Positions 44,970 to 54,486 are shown, numbered from the stretch's first letter. The stretch is DNA of 64,000 nucleotides from a bacterium (GCA_029945425.1 JAQSDV010000004.1:1-64000); one strand, 5' to 3'. The notes: a model not told the origin generated them from the letters alone. Program-made: numbers and translations.

Positions 44970-47021
44970 ATGGAATCGCATATCCAGTTTATTTACGGCA
45001 TCATCGCGCTGATTGCGGTTGTCGCGATCATGTTCAACTTTCTGGTCAACGTCGGCTCGAAAGAAATTGCGATCATGGAGCAGCGGTTCTTCGGCAAGGA
45101 ACTTGATCCCGGCCACGTTTTCGCCATGCGCGGTGAAGTCGGATTGAAGGCCGCCTACCTTTCCCCCGGCCTGCATGTCGTGCCGTGGCCGATCGTGCGT
45201 GTTGTTTACAAACCAGATTTCCTCACCATCGGCGCGGACGAACTTGGCATCGTCGAGGCGACGGACGGGCAGGCATTGTCCTCCGGTCGCATTTTCGCGG
45301 ACGATCCCGCAGGCGAAACGCATAACAATTTTCAGGACCCGCTGGCCTTCATGGCCAATGGCGGCATCCGCGGCAAACAGCTGCGCTTCCTCACCAACGG
45401 CACGTTCAAGATCAACCCCTATCTGTTTAAAGTGGGCAAGATCAAGAAAACCTTTATTCCCGAAGGCTCGATCGGTGTCGTGACGGCGTCCGACGGCGCG
45501 CCTCTGAACCGGCTGCTGGGCCATAGCGTGTCCGGCCATGACAACTTCCAGAAGGCGGAATCTTTCCTGAAGAACGGCGGCCAGAAAGGCCCGCAGATCG
45601 ATTTCCTGCGCCCCGGTACATACAACATCAACACCGAAATCTTCCGCGTCGAAGTGCGCGAAGCGATCAAGGTCGGCGAAAACGAAATCGGCGTCGTCGA
45701 TGCGCGCGACGGTCTGCCCATGAACGAACACGAAGTCGTCGTGCAGACTCCCGAACATCACGACAATTTCCAGGACGGCGAAAAATTCCTGAAAAATGGC
45801 GGCCAGCGCGGCCCGCAGGAAAATATCCTGACCCCCGGTACCTATTACATCAACCCCTACCTGTTTTCCGTCACAAAACACAAGCAGACGACGATCAAGC
45901 AGGGCGAGGTCGGCGTGATGATTTCCAACATCGGCAAAGACCCGTCTGAATTCAACACCCCCGAACGTCAGGCCGAAGATGCGTCCGACGACAAGGGCCG
46001 CACGCGCCATGTGGTGAGCCGTGGTTTCCGCGGCATCCAGCGCGAAGTGCTGGGACCAGGCTCGTACAACATCAACCCACTCGCCTATTACGTCATCATC
46101 ATCCCGACGGTGACCCGTTCCGTCGAATGGAGCGCGGAGAGCAATCAGGCGGCGGGCGCCGCAAGCTTTGACCCGTTCGAGGTCGTGTCGCATGACGGCT
46201 TCCCGATGAAGGTCGAAGTGCGTTGCCAGTACCGCATCCTGCCCGAAAACGCGCCCTATGTGGTGCAGAAGATCGGCTCGGTCGCGCAGCTGGAATCGAA
46301 CGTGCTGCATCCGCAGATCGACGGTATCTTCCGCGCGCAAGTTGCGCGCAGCCCTGCGATCGCATACCAGCAGAACCGCGCCGAAGAACAGAAAATGGCC
46401 GAAGAAGCCGTGCGGCAGGACCTGACCAAATATCGCGTCGATGTGGTGTCCGTGATGGTCACCAACATCCATTTGCCCGAAGCCCTGATGCGCACCACGC
46501 AGCAGAAGAATTTGGCGGAGCAGGAAAAATCGATGTATGACGCGAAAAAAGACGCCGAGACGCGCCGCATCCAGTACGAAAAAACCAAGACCGAAGCCGA
46601 CCAGCAGGTAAAAATCTCCGCCGCCGAAGCCGGCATCATGGTCGCCCAGCACGAAGCGAAGCAGACCGAGGAACGCGCACGCGGCGACGCGGCACGCGTA
46701 AGAATGCTCGCGGAGGCCGAAGCGACCCGCACGAAACAGATCGGTGATGCCGAAGCCGCGATCATTCAGGCGAAAGGTGAAGCGCAAGCCAAAGCATACC
46801 GCGATCAGGCAAGCGCGCTGACCCCGTCCGGCGTCACGACGGTCGAGGTTATCAAGGCCATTTCGCTGGCCGGCCTCAAAATCACGCCCGATATCCTTGT
46901 TGCCGGATCATCCGACAACAATGCGGGCGGCGGCGGTGGTGGCGGCCTTGTGCAGGTCTTGCTCGGCCGCATGCTGCAGGAAACCAAGCAGGCGAATAAC
47001 AATAGCGGGAAGGCGGCGTAA
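44970..47021 (+). CDS. SPFH/band-7 protein with five tandem beta repeats and a coiled coil
   Basis: 683 residues from the ATG at 44970, which has AAAGG 8 nt upstream; a GTG 48 nt earlier is less likely. A membrane helix (~6-28) is followed by five repeats of ~71-78 residues (around 30, 88, 166, 237 and 311), each built on a G(I/V)V-type strand, DNFQ, a G-x-(K/R)-G-x-Q turn and a L-x-P-G-x-Y-x-I-N-P end. A SPFH domain (~378-510) leads to a long Lys/Glu/Ala coiled coil (~510-615) and a Gly-rich tail. Repeats feeding into SPFH and a cap helix recall major vault protein. Probably an oligomeric membrane scaffold; function unknown. A hairpin terminator follows. Confidence 0.83.
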   Translation: MESHIQFIYGIIALIAVVAIMFNFLVNVGSKEIAIMEQRFFGKELDPGHVFAMRGEVGLKAAYLSPGLHVVPWPIVRVVYKPDFLTIGADELGIVEATDGQALSSGRIFADDPAGETHNNFQDPLAFMANGGIRGKQLRFLTNGTFKINPYLFKVGKIKKTFIPEGSIGVVTASDGAPLNRLLGHSVSGHDNFQKAESFLKNGGQKGPQIDFLRPGTYNINTEIFRVEVREAIKVGENEIGVVDARDGLPMNEHEVVVQTPEHHDNFQDGEKFLKNGGQRGPQENILTPGTYYINPYLFSVTKHKQTTIKQGEVGVMISNIGKDPSEFNTPERQAEDASDDKGRTRHVVSRGFRGIQREVLGPGSYNINPLAYYVIIIPTVTRSVEWSAESNQAAGAASFDPFEVVSHDGFPMKVEVRCQYRILPENAPYVVQKIGSVAQLESNVLHPQIDGIFRAQVARSPAIAYQQNRAEEQKMAEEAVRQDLTKYRVDVVSVMVTNIHLPEALMRTTQQKNLAEQEKSMYDAKKDAETRRIQYEKTKTEADQQVKISAAEAGIMVAQHEAKQTEERARGDAARVRMLAEAEATRTKQIGDAEAAIIQAKGEAQAKAYRDQASALTPSGVTTVEVIKAISLAGLKITPDILVAGSSDNNAGGGGGGGLVQVLLGRMLQETKQANNNSGKAA

Positions 47022-47042
47022 GAAATTACGCCATCCCGAACG

Positions 47043-47083
47043 CAGCGAGGGGGCTTCGCCAGACCGGTGAAGCCCCCTCGCTG
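47043..47083. terminator. Bidirectional hairpin terminator
   Basis: A perfect 15-bp stem, with arms at 47043-47057 and 47069-47083 and an 11-nt loop, lies between the convergent SPFH and flavoprotein genes. No strong T run follows on either strand, so it may stop transcription weakly or protect 3' ends. Confidence 0.65.
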
Positions 47084-47097
47084 TATCCGGCTGAAAT

Positions 47098-48558
47098 TTA
47101 CGCGAACATTTTCTTGTAATGCCGGTACCAGTCGCTCTGGAATACTTCGCCCGGATCGTAATCGCGTTTCAGCGACAGCAGTCGGGGCAGTTTGGGATAG
47201 GCTTTTTCCACCTGTTCCTTCAGCGCCCAGCGGTGATAGGTGAGGTAATAGGTGCCGCCGAGCGCAATCGCGATATCGTAAAGCGTGCGGAAATCGTTCT
47301 TGGCTTTCTCGATGCCCTCGGGCGTATGCACGATGTAGAGGTTGAAAATGATACAGGCGTAATCTTCGCGCGCCCAGGGCAGGAAGCTTTCGGTATCCTG
47401 CTGGATAAAGCGAACGGTGCCGTAAATAATATCCATGCCGTTCCGCAGCGCGGCCTTGCGCGCGGTTTCCATGAATTCGGCGAATTTCGCGCGCGGGACA
47501 TAAACTTCGCTCAGCATCAACGAAGATCCCGCCGCCTCGCCGCGTTCCTTCGCGAATTCCTTGTTAAAATCCTTCAGGTAAATGCCGGTCTGGTGCGCGT
47601 CCGACCAATAAACCTGATTATTTGTTTCGATATAATGGTCGCGATAGACTTCATAGGCACGTTTTTTGTCGAGATGCGCAAGGCGGTAAAGTCCCTTCCA
47701 CGCATCGAGGTCGAGGTCGTGCGACGCGGCGGATACTTCCGTATCATCCGCAACCGGCATGTAGCAGGTGAAAATGCCGCGCCGCATGAAATCATCCGAT
47801 TTCTCATCGGTCATATACTGGAAATCACCATAGAGGCATCCTGCCTTCACGCGCTGTTCCACCGCCGCAATCAGTTCGGATGCCAGGATAATTTCGACCA
47901 TGCGGCGCAGCTTGATGCGCTTGCCGAGCCGCAGCTTGATCGTGTTGATGATGCCGAACAGCCCGTAGCCGCCGATCACCATTTTAAACAGTTCCGCGTT
48001 TTCATCGCGGCTGCAATTGACCAGCTGTTCATCCGCCGTCAGCAGCGTGAAGGATTCGATATCGCTGATGATCGGCGGCTTCACAAGGCTGCGGCCATGG
48101 ATGTTCGATGCCAGCGCGCCGCCCAGCGTCAGTTCATCCGCGCCGGTCTGTTTCTGGATCACGCAGAGATCCGACGCGTTTTTGTTGAGATGCGCGATCA
48201 GCTGCGGCCACATGATGCCGGATTCGACCTCGGCGATTTTCGAAGCCGTATCCAGCGCGACAACCTTGTTCATCGACCGCATGTCCAGCAGCGTGGTGTC
48301 GGTGCCGAATTGCTGGCCGCCCATCGCATGGCGCGCACCGGAAATGCTGACCTTCTGGCCGAGGCGTTTGGCGTAGGATAACCCGCGCATCAAATCGCCC
48401 GTGCTGTCGGGTTTCAGGATTTCCGCGACCGTCGTGGGGTTCAGCTGCGCATGGACGTCATTCACCTGATCCCCCGCCGCCAGCAGTCGCGCGGGGCGCA
48501 GGAAAGGCAGCGCGGATGCCGCCATCGCGGTCGTTTTCAGGAAATCACGGCGTTTCAT
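47098..48558 (-). CDS. Tat-exported VAO-type FAD oxidoreductase (aldonolactone oxidase-like)
   Basis: A 486-residue flavoprotein. The N-terminal KRRDFLKTTAMAASALPFL is a textbook twin-arginine signal, so the enzyme works in the periplasm. The FAD-binding PCMH domain shows SGARHAMGGQQFG, LDMRSMNKV, TLGGALASNIHGR and MVIGGYGLFGII. The C-terminal half contains an ALO-like substrate domain (DPGEVFQSDWYRHY at the end). Relatives oxidise sugar lactones or sugar alcohols; the substrate here is unknown. It overlaps by 4 nt with the upstream membrane protein gene, which may be its electron-transfer or anchoring partner. A second paralogue lies at 59.0 kb. Confidence 0.85.
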   Translation of the reverse strand: MKRRDFLKTTAMAASALPFLRPARLLAAGDQVNDVHAQLNPTTVAEILKPDSTGDLMRGLSYAKRLGQKVSISGARHAMGGQQFGTDTTLLDMRSMNKVVALDTASKIAEVESGIMWPQLIAHLNKNASDLCVIQKQTGADELTLGGALASNIHGRSLVKPPIISDIESFTLLTADEQLVNCSRDENAELFKMVIGGYGLFGIINTIKLRLGKRIKLRRMVEIILASELIAAVEQRVKAGCLYGDFQYMTDEKSDDFMRRGIFTCYMPVADDTEVSAASHDLDLDAWKGLYRLAHLDKKRAYEVYRDHYIETNNQVYWSDAHQTGIYLKDFNKEFAKERGEAAGSSLMLSEVYVPRAKFAEFMETARKAALRNGMDIIYGTVRFIQQDTESFLPWAREDYACIIFNLYIVHTPEGIEKAKNDFRTLYDIAIALGGTYYLTYHRWALKEQVEKAYPKLPRLLSLKRDYDPGEVFQSDWYRHYKKMFA

Positions 48559-49184
48559 TTTTTTGCTCCGGTCAAATGTCGGGCGCAGATATAGATCAAA
48601 ATGATCGCGCTGAACTGGATCAGGTGGAACAGCGCGTTATGGTCGAAATAAACCGGATGCAGCGCGATTTTGAAATGCTGCACGCCCGCGCCCGCGAAAG
48701 TCAGCAGCAACCCCGCAATACCCGCCAGCAGCGGCGCCGCATGCGTTTTGCGCCACAGGCAGATAAACGCCGTCATCATGAACAGCACGGCGGGCAGGTA
48801 ATTGGCGAGGGCGACCGCAAAGCCCGATTCATATTGCGAGATGTAAAAACAATAGCCGAGCAATTCCAGCAGCGCGACCCGCTGCACAATGCCCACCCAT
48901 TTAACCGGCAGCAGCAGCACCGCCCCGATGCACCAGCCCGCCAGCGCCATAACGCCGAGCGATGCCAGCGTCAGCAGCCATAAATTCACATGGATTTCGG
49001 ATGCCGCATCGGGAAAGAACCCATGCACCATCGCGCCCGCCAACGCGCCGGTGCCGATGCCCGCGAACATCATCAGGAACGCGGCGCGCAGCGGCGACTT
49101 CGGCGCACGCAGCGTCAATGCGGCGACAACCGCACATTCGGCGGCGACAATAAAATCGGTGATGGTGACGGCGGGTTCCAACAT
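48555..49184 (-). CDS. Polytopic membrane protein of unknown function
   Basis: A 209-residue hydrophobic protein with about six predicted helices (around 8-26, 33-55, 68-90, 100-118, 128-145 and 150-200). Conserved-looking His residues sit at helix ends (MVHGFF, FDHNALFHLIQF), which might bind haem or metal, but this is a guess. I do not recognise the family. It heads a two-gene unit with the Tat-exported flavoprotein, overlapping it by 4 nt, so a role as quinone-linked partner is possible but unproven. Confidence 0.75.
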   Translation of the reverse strand: MLEPAVTITDFIVAAECAVVAALTLRAPKSPLRAAFLMMFAGIGTGALAGAMVHGFFPDAASEIHVNLWLLTLASLGVMALAGWCIGAVLLLPVKWVGIVQRVALLELLGYCFYISQYESGFAVALANYLPAVLFMMTAFICLWRKTHAAPLLAGIAGLLLTFAGAGVQHFKIALHPVYFDHNALFHLIQFSAIILIYICARHLTGAKK

Positions 49185-49285
49185 TCCTCCAGCCTATCAA
49201 AATACTGATATAATTCAATATTTTAACGCTTCCGGTTTTCGCCCGCTCTGCTATAACCGTGATTATCAAAAATAAGGAATACGAT

Positions 49286-50548
49286 ATGACCAAAAGCGCT
49301 GCGAAGGACGGCATTTTCGCGCAAATGACGCAAGACAAGGTCGTGACGCTCACGATCCTCGTCGCGGCTTTCGGGTATTTCGTCGATGTGTTCGACCTGC
49401 TGCTTTTCAATATCCTGCGCGTGCCGTCGCTGAAAGACCTCGGCGTGCCCGAAGACCAGTTGCTGGATCAGGGCGTGTTCCTGCTGAACACCCAAATGGC
49501 GGGTTTGCTGGTCGGCGGGTTCTTCTGGGGCATGGCGGGTGATAAATTCGGCCGCCTGTCGGTTCTGTTCGGCTCGATCATCCTTTATTCGCTCGGCAAT
49601 ATCGCGAATGCGTTTGTCACTTCGGTCGACCAATATGCGGCGCTGCGCTTTATCACGGGTCTGGGGTTGGCGGGTGAACTGGGCGTCGGCGTGACGCTGG
49701 CATCGGAATTGCTGCCGCGCAAATTGCGCGGGCTCGGCACCACCTTTATCGCCTCCATCGGCGTGATGGGCGCTGTGGCGGCGGGCATCATCGCGAATTA
49801 CGTGTCATGGCGGCATGCCTATATGATCGGCGGCGGCATGGGTTTCCTGCTGCTGCTGCTGCGCGTGGGCGTCAAGGAATCCGGCATGTTCAAGAAGGTC
49901 GTGGCCGAGGGGCCGAAAGTGGTGCGCGGCAATATCCTGATGTTCTTTCAGGATCTCGACCTGTTCCGCCGTTACATGGCGGTTTTGATGATCGGCGCGC
50001 CCTTGTGGTGCATTGTCGGCATGTTCATCACCTTCACCCCCGAATTCGCAAAAGATTTCGGCATGGAAGGCACGCTGCCGACCGCCGCGAATGCGGTTTT
50101 GTGGTGCTATGTCGGGCTGACCGTCGGCGATATGCTGAGCGGGGTGTTGAGCCAGTATCTGCAAAGCCGCCGCAAATCGATCGGCATATCGCTTGTCTTT
50201 CTTTCCATCACGACGTGGATCTTTACGCATGTCACGCCCGCCAGCATTGAAATGTATTATGCCATGTGCTGCCTGATGGGCATTGGCGCGGGATACTGGG
50301 CGATGTTCGTGCAGATCGGGGCGGAGCAGTTCGGCACCAACCTGCGCGCGACGGCGGCCACCAGCGTGCCGAATGTGGCGCGGGGGCTCGCTATCCCCAT
50401 CACGCTCGGTTTCCGCGCGCTGATCCCTGCTTTGGGCGTCACGGGCGGCGGACTTGCCGTATTCGGGATTGTTATGACGCTCGCCTTTGCCGGATTATTC
50501 CTCGTCAAGGAAACCTTCCATGACGACCTCGACTATGTGGAAAAATAA
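49286..50548 (+). CDS. Major facilitator superfamily transporter
   Basis: A 420-residue, 12-helix MFS permease. AGDKFGRLSVLFGS between helices 2 and 3 is the signature loop, and LGVGVTLASELLPRKLRGLG after helix 4 matches the metabolite/sugar porter type. Start chosen at the ATG 49286 with TAAGGA upstream; a GTG 27 nt earlier is less likely. It leads an apparent operon with the FecR-like protein, malate synthase and PuuD, so uptake of a purine breakdown product, a dicarboxylate or urate is possible; substrate cannot be read from sequence. The spacing to the next gene is 38 nt. Confidence 0.87.
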   Translation: MTKSAAKDGIFAQMTQDKVVTLTILVAAFGYFVDVFDLLLFNILRVPSLKDLGVPEDQLLDQGVFLLNTQMAGLLVGGFFWGMAGDKFGRLSVLFGSIILYSLGNIANAFVTSVDQYAALRFITGLGLAGELGVGVTLASELLPRKLRGLGTTFIASIGVMGAVAAGIIANYVSWRHAYMIGGGMGFLLLLLRVGVKESGMFKKVVAEGPKVVRGNILMFFQDLDLFRRYMAVLMIGAPLWCIVGMFITFTPEFAKDFGMEGTLPTAANAVLWCYVGLTVGDMLSGVLSQYLQSRRKSIGISLVFLSITTWIFTHVTPASIEMYYAMCCLMGIGAGYWAMFVQIGAEQFGTNLRATAATSVPNVARGLAIPITLGFRALIPALGVTGGGLAVFGIVMTLAFAGLFLVKETFHDDLDYVEK

Positions 50549-50586
50549 CAAGGCAGGTGATAGGCTTGCCGAACAAGGAGATTTTC

Positions 50587-51216
50587 ATGAAATATCTTAT
50601 TCTTGCTGCCGTTCTGTTCCTTACCACCCCCGCGCAGGCCAGCGAATTCGCAGGCTATGTGCGCGAAGTATCGGGCGATGTCACGATCGACCATGGCGCG
50701 GGCGCAAAATCGCTGCACAAGGGCGACGATATCGCCATCAACGATAAAATCACGACCGCCATGGGCGGCCGCACGAAAATCGAATTCGCCGACGGCGCGG
50801 AACTGGTGCTGGCGCAAAAGGGCAGCGTGAAAATCGACCAGTATGTGTATGACCCGAAAAAACCGCATGAGGGCAAGGCGGAAATGACTGTGCTGGACAG
50901 CGCGTTTTCCTTCACCGGCGGCTGGATGGACAAGGGCGACAAATCCGACGTCAAGATGAACCTGAATTTCGGCACCATCGGCATACGCGGCACGAAAATC
51001 ATGCGCGCCATGAATGGCAAGGAGTGCTGGATCTACCTGCAATCCGGCAAAATCGATGTGTATAACAAAAGCGGCAAGGTGTCGCTGAAACCCGGCGAAG
51101 GCACGATCATGTCGGGCAAAACCAAGGCACCCGCCGCGCCCCATATCTGGCCGAAAAAAGAAATCGCATGGATTTCCGCGAATGTCGCGGGCGAGGCCAA
51201 GGAATGGAAGCCGTAA
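50587..51216 (+). CDS. Secreted FecR-domain protein
   Basis: A 209-residue protein with a Sec signal peptide (MKYLILAAVLFLTTPAQA, then SEF). The mature part has a FecR-like domain: REVSGDVTIDHGAG, LHKGDDIAINDKITT, GGRTKIEFADGAELVL, and a NFGTIGIRGTK block typical of periplasmic FecR proteins of unknown role, rather than the anti-sigma factor type. A strong AAGGAG lies before the ATG. It sits between a transporter and malate synthase (1 nt apart), an odd place for such a protein. Function unknown; periplasmic ligand or wall binding is possible. Confidence 0.8.
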   Translation: MKYLILAAVLFLTTPAQASEFAGYVREVSGDVTIDHGAGAKSLHKGDDIAINDKITTAMGGRTKIEFADGAELVLAQKGSVKIDQYVYDPKKPHEGKAEMTVLDSAFSFTGGWMDKGDKSDVKMNLNFGTIGIRGTKIMRAMNGKECWIYLQSGKIDVYNKSGKVSLKPGEGTIMSGKTKAPAAPHIWPKKEIAWISANVAGEAKEWKP

Positions 51217-51217
51217 T

Positions 51218-52762
51218 ATGTTTGCCGTTACAGCGCCGCAAGTTGCAGGACAAGACCGCGTTTTGACGCCGGAAGCCTTCGCCTTCCTCGAAGGTCTTGA
51301 GAAAAACTTCGGCACGCGCCGCCGCATGCTGATCGCGGAGCGCGCGAAACAGCAGGAAAAACTGGATGCCGGATGGACGCCCGATTTTCTGGCCGACACA
51401 AAACATATCCGCGATGCGGAATGGAAGGTGCGCCCCGCGCCGGCGGATCTGCTCGACCGCCGCGTGGAAATCACCGGCCCGCCCGACCGCAAGATGGTCA
51501 TTAACGCGCTGAATTCAGGCGCGTCGTGCTTTATGGCGGATTTCGAGGATTCCAATACGCCGACGTTTGAAAACCAGATCAGCGGCCAGATCAACCTGAT
51601 GGACGCGAATGCGCGCGGGATTGAATTCAAGGATGCGGCCAGCGGCAAGGAATATAAATTAAAAGACAAAACCGCCGTGCTGCTGGTGCGCCCGCGCGGG
51701 CTGCATATGGAAGAAAAGCATATGAAGCTGGACGGGCAATTCCTGTCGGCGTCGTTTTTCGATTTCGGGCTGTACCTGTTCCACAACCGCACCGCCCCCT
51801 ATTACTACCTGCCCAAGCTGGAAAGCTGGCAGGAGGCGCAATTGTGGAGCGACGTGATTTCATTCGCCGAAGACACGCTGAAACTGCCGCGCGGCACGGT
51901 GCGCGTGACGGTCTTGATCGAAACGATCACCGCCGCGTTCCAGATGGATGAAATCCTGCATGCGCTGAAGGACCATATCGTGGGCCTCAACTGCGGGCGG
52001 TGGGATTATATCTTCAGCTACATCAAAAAATTCCGCGCGCGCCCCGATTTTATCGTGCCGGATCGCGGGTCGGTTACCATGACCGCGCATTTCCTGCGGT
52101 CCTACAGCCTGAACCTGATCAAGACCTGCCACCGCCGCGGCGCGCATGCGATGGGCGGCATGGCGGCGCAGATTCCGATCAAGAACGATGATGCCGCGAA
52201 CAATGCCGCGCTGGAAAAAGTCCGCGCCGACAAAACGCGCGAAGCAACCGACGGCCATGACGGCACCTGGGTCGCGCATCCGGCATTGGTGCCGGTTGCG
52301 AAGGAAATTTTTGACCGCCTGATGCCCGAAGCCAACCAGCTGGGCAAGCTGCGCGAAGATGTTAACATTACCGCCGCCGACCTGCTGAAAGTGCCCGAAG
52401 GCGTGATCACCGAAGAAGGCCTGCGCCGCAATATCAATATCGGCCTGCTGTACCTGAAGGCATGGCTGGCGGGCATGGGGTGCGTGCCGATCCACAATTT
52501 GATGGAGGATGCGGCGACCGCCGAAATTTCCCGCGCCCAATTGTGGCAGTGGCGGCATCACAAGGCGAAGCTGCAGGATGGCCGCGTGATCGACGACAGC
52601 CTGATGCACGCGATGCTGATGGACGAATCCGCGAAACTCGACGCAGATAAATACACCAGCGCCGCCGCCGGCATGTTCGCGGGCATGGTGATGGGCGACC
52701 GCCTCGACGATTTCCTGACCACCAAGGCCTATGACTGGGTTCTGGAGGATGAAAAAGCCTGA
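51218..52762 (+). CDS. aceB: Malate synthase (A type)
   Basis: Condenses glyoxylate with acetyl-CoA to malate. The 514 residues match malate synthase A: DFEDSNTPTFENQISGQ, RPRGLHMEEKHMKLDG, the catalytic region NCGRWDYIFSYIKKF, VPDRGSVTMTAHFLRSYS, GGMAAQIPIKND, DGTWVAHPALVPV, and QLWQWRHH near the C-terminus. It starts 1 nt after the FecR-like gene and overlaps puuD by 1 nt, so it is expressed with purine breakdown. No isocitrate lyase gene is visible nearby, which suggests its glyoxylate comes mainly from ureidoglycolate rather than from the glyoxylate shunt. Confidence 0.94.
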   Translation: MFAVTAPQVAGQDRVLTPEAFAFLEGLEKNFGTRRRMLIAERAKQQEKLDAGWTPDFLADTKHIRDAEWKVRPAPADLLDRRVEITGPPDRKMVINALNSGASCFMADFEDSNTPTFENQISGQINLMDANARGIEFKDAASGKEYKLKDKTAVLLVRPRGLHMEEKHMKLDGQFLSASFFDFGLYLFHNRTAPYYYLPKLESWQEAQLWSDVISFAEDTLKLPRGTVRVTVLIETITAAFQMDEILHALKDHIVGLNCGRWDYIFSYIKKFRARPDFIVPDRGSVTMTAHFLRSYSLNLIKTCHRRGAHAMGGMAAQIPIKNDDAANNAALEKVRADKTREATDGHDGTWVAHPALVPVAKEIFDRLMPEANQLGKLREDVNITAADLLKVPEGVITEEGLRRNINIGLLYLKAWLAGMGCVPIHNLMEDAATAEISRAQLWQWRHHKAKLQDGRVIDDSLMHAMLMDESAKLDADKYTSAAAGMFAGMVMGDRLDDFLTTKAYDWVLEDEKA

Positions 52763-53970
52763 TGGACATCGACGTCACCCAATGGCTTAGTTTGGCGCTG
52801 CGCTGGTTCCACCTGATGCTGGGCATCATGTGGATCGGCGCGTCGTTCTATTTCGTCTGGCTTGACCTGTCGCTGCGTCCCGCGAAGGACGTAAAAGACC
52901 GCGACGCGGGTGTTTCCGGCGAAGTCTGGGCCGTGCATGGCGGCGGTTTTTACCACAAGAAAAAATACCTCGTCGCGCCCGAAGGCATGCCGGAAGATTT
53001 GCACTGGTTCAAATGGGAAGCGTACCTGACCTTTATCAGCGGTTTCTTCCTGCTGTGCCTGATGTATTACTGGCAGGCGGATTTATACCTGATCGACCAC
53101 GCCAAATATGCCTTCACGCCCGCGCAGGCGACTTTCACCGGCCTCGCATTCTTGCTGGGCGGCTGGCTGTTTTACGATGAATTGTGCAAAAGCCCGCTGG
53201 GCGAAAACGTAAAGGTGTTTTCGGTCATCTGGGCGATTGCGCTGACCGCCGCCGCCTATTTCCTGTCGCAAATCTTCACGGGCCGCGGCGCGTTTATCCA
53301 TGTGGGCGCGATGATCGGCACGGCGATGACGGCGAATGTGTTCGCGGTCATCATCCCGAACCAGAAAAAGGTTGTGGCGGCGTTGCTGTCGGGCGGCAAG
53401 CCCGATGCGAAATACGGCAAGATCGCGAAACAGCGGTCAATGCACAACAACTACATGACCCTGCCCGTTTTGCTGATCATGATCAGCAACCATTATCCGG
53501 TTCTGTATGCGGGTGACTGGAACTGGGCAATCCTCGCGGCACTCGGCCTGTCGTCATGGCCGTTCCGCCATTATTTCAACCTGAAGGACCGCGGAATCAC
53601 CGATTACCGTTTCATGGCGGCGGGCCTTGCCGGTTTCGCGCTGACGATTTGCGCGGCATCGGGATTGTTCGCCGCGCCCAAACCCGTCGTCCACATCGAT
53701 GCCGCAAGCCCTGCGGAAATCAGGCAAATCGTGCGCACGCATTGCAGCGGCTGCCACAGCGACACGCCAACACATGCCAGCGTGACCGAAGCGCCAAAGG
53801 GCGTCGCGTTCGACACGATGGAGCAGATCAGGCAATACGCGCCCCGCATCATCGAACAGGCCGTGAAGGCAGACACGATGCCGTTGGGTAATGAAACCGG
53901 CATGACGGATGCGGAACGCACAAAACTCGGCGCGGGGCTGGCGGCGCAAGGCGTTGAGGCAAAACACTAA
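52762..53970 (+). CDS. puuD: Membrane urate hydroxylase with C-terminal cytochrome c motif
   Basis: A 402-residue PuuD-type enzyme that oxidises urate to 5-hydroxyisourate and feeds electrons to the respiratory chain. It has about eight or nine membrane helices, beginning WFHLMLGIMWIGASFYFVW, and conserved GGGFYHKKKY, GMPEDLHWFKWEAY, GRGAFIHVGAMIGTAM and HNNYMTLPVL. The C-terminal 100 residues hold the haem-binding motif CSGCH and a Met-containing segment (DTMPLGNETGMTD), the hallmark of cytochrome-fused PuuD. It overlaps malate synthase by 1 nt and is convergent with hiuH. Confidence 0.94.
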   Translation: MDIDVTQWLSLALRWFHLMLGIMWIGASFYFVWLDLSLRPAKDVKDRDAGVSGEVWAVHGGGFYHKKKYLVAPEGMPEDLHWFKWEAYLTFISGFFLLCLMYYWQADLYLIDHAKYAFTPAQATFTGLAFLLGGWLFYDELCKSPLGENVKVFSVIWAIALTAAAYFLSQIFTGRGAFIHVGAMIGTAMTANVFAVIIPNQKKVVAALLSGGKPDAKYGKIAKQRSMHNNYMTLPVLLIMISNHYPVLYAGDWNWAILAALGLSSWPFRHYFNLKDRGITDYRFMAAGLAGFALTICAASGLFAAPKPVVHIDAASPAEIRQIVRTHCSGCHSDTPTHASVTEAPKGVAFDTMEQIRQYAPRIIEQAVKADTMPLGNETGMTDAERTKLGAGLAAQGVEAKH

Positions 53971-54129
53971 ATTGCGTCAATCGCAACTTTTACTTGACAT
54001 ATACCTGAGATTCTGGTAGCCTGAGGGAGAGTGAAAGGTGGCCAGAAAATGTCGGGAAGTCCCGGAAAACCAGCAAAAACCCCGAAAATAACGGCCTTCT
54101 GCCTTTTCTTCCTCAAAATCTTCCGAACA

Positions 54130-54486
54130 TTAACTGCCGCGATACGTGCTGTAGCCGTAAGGCGAGACGAGCAGCGGCACATGGTAATGGCTGTCCGCGT
54201 CGCTGATGCCGAAATGGATCGTGACGACGTCGAAAAACGGGAATTTGGGCAGCTCGACCCCCAGCCGGCGGAAATATTTCCCCGCCTCGAATTCGATGCG
54301 GTAGGTGCCGGCCTTGAAATCCTTGTCCACCAGCAGCGGCGCGTCGATGCGGCCGTCGTCATTGGTTTTCGTGGCAATCAGCAGCGTTTCCGCGCCGCCC
54401 GCGCCCAGACGGAAAAGCCGCAGCCGCATGCCCTTGGCGGGTGTGCCATGCGCGGTGTCGAGGATGTGGGTGGTGAGTTTGCCCAT
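54130..54486 (-). CDS. hiuH: 5-hydroxyisourate hydrolase
   Basis: A 118-residue transthyretin-like enzyme that opens the 5-hydroxyisourate ring to OHCU. LTTHILDTAHGTPAKGM near the N-terminus holds the active-site His, and the protein ends in the diagnostic tetrapeptide YRGS. HYHVPLLVSPYGYSTY precedes it. No signal peptide is seen, so it acts in the cytoplasm. AAGGAG is 8 nt before the ATG. It is convergent with puuD and divergent from puuE-uraD, which perform the steps before and after it. Confidence 0.94.
   Translation of the reverse strand: MGKLTTHILDTAHGTPAKGMRLRLFRLGAGGAETLLIATKTNDDGRIDAPLLVDKDFKAGTYRIEFEAGKYFRRLGVELPKFPFFDVVTIHFGISDADSHYHVPLLVSPYGYSTYRGS

Noticed and set aside
44943..46787. 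Minus-strand open frame of 614 codons
   Set aside because: Antisense to the SPFH gene, which has clear repeats and coiled coil.
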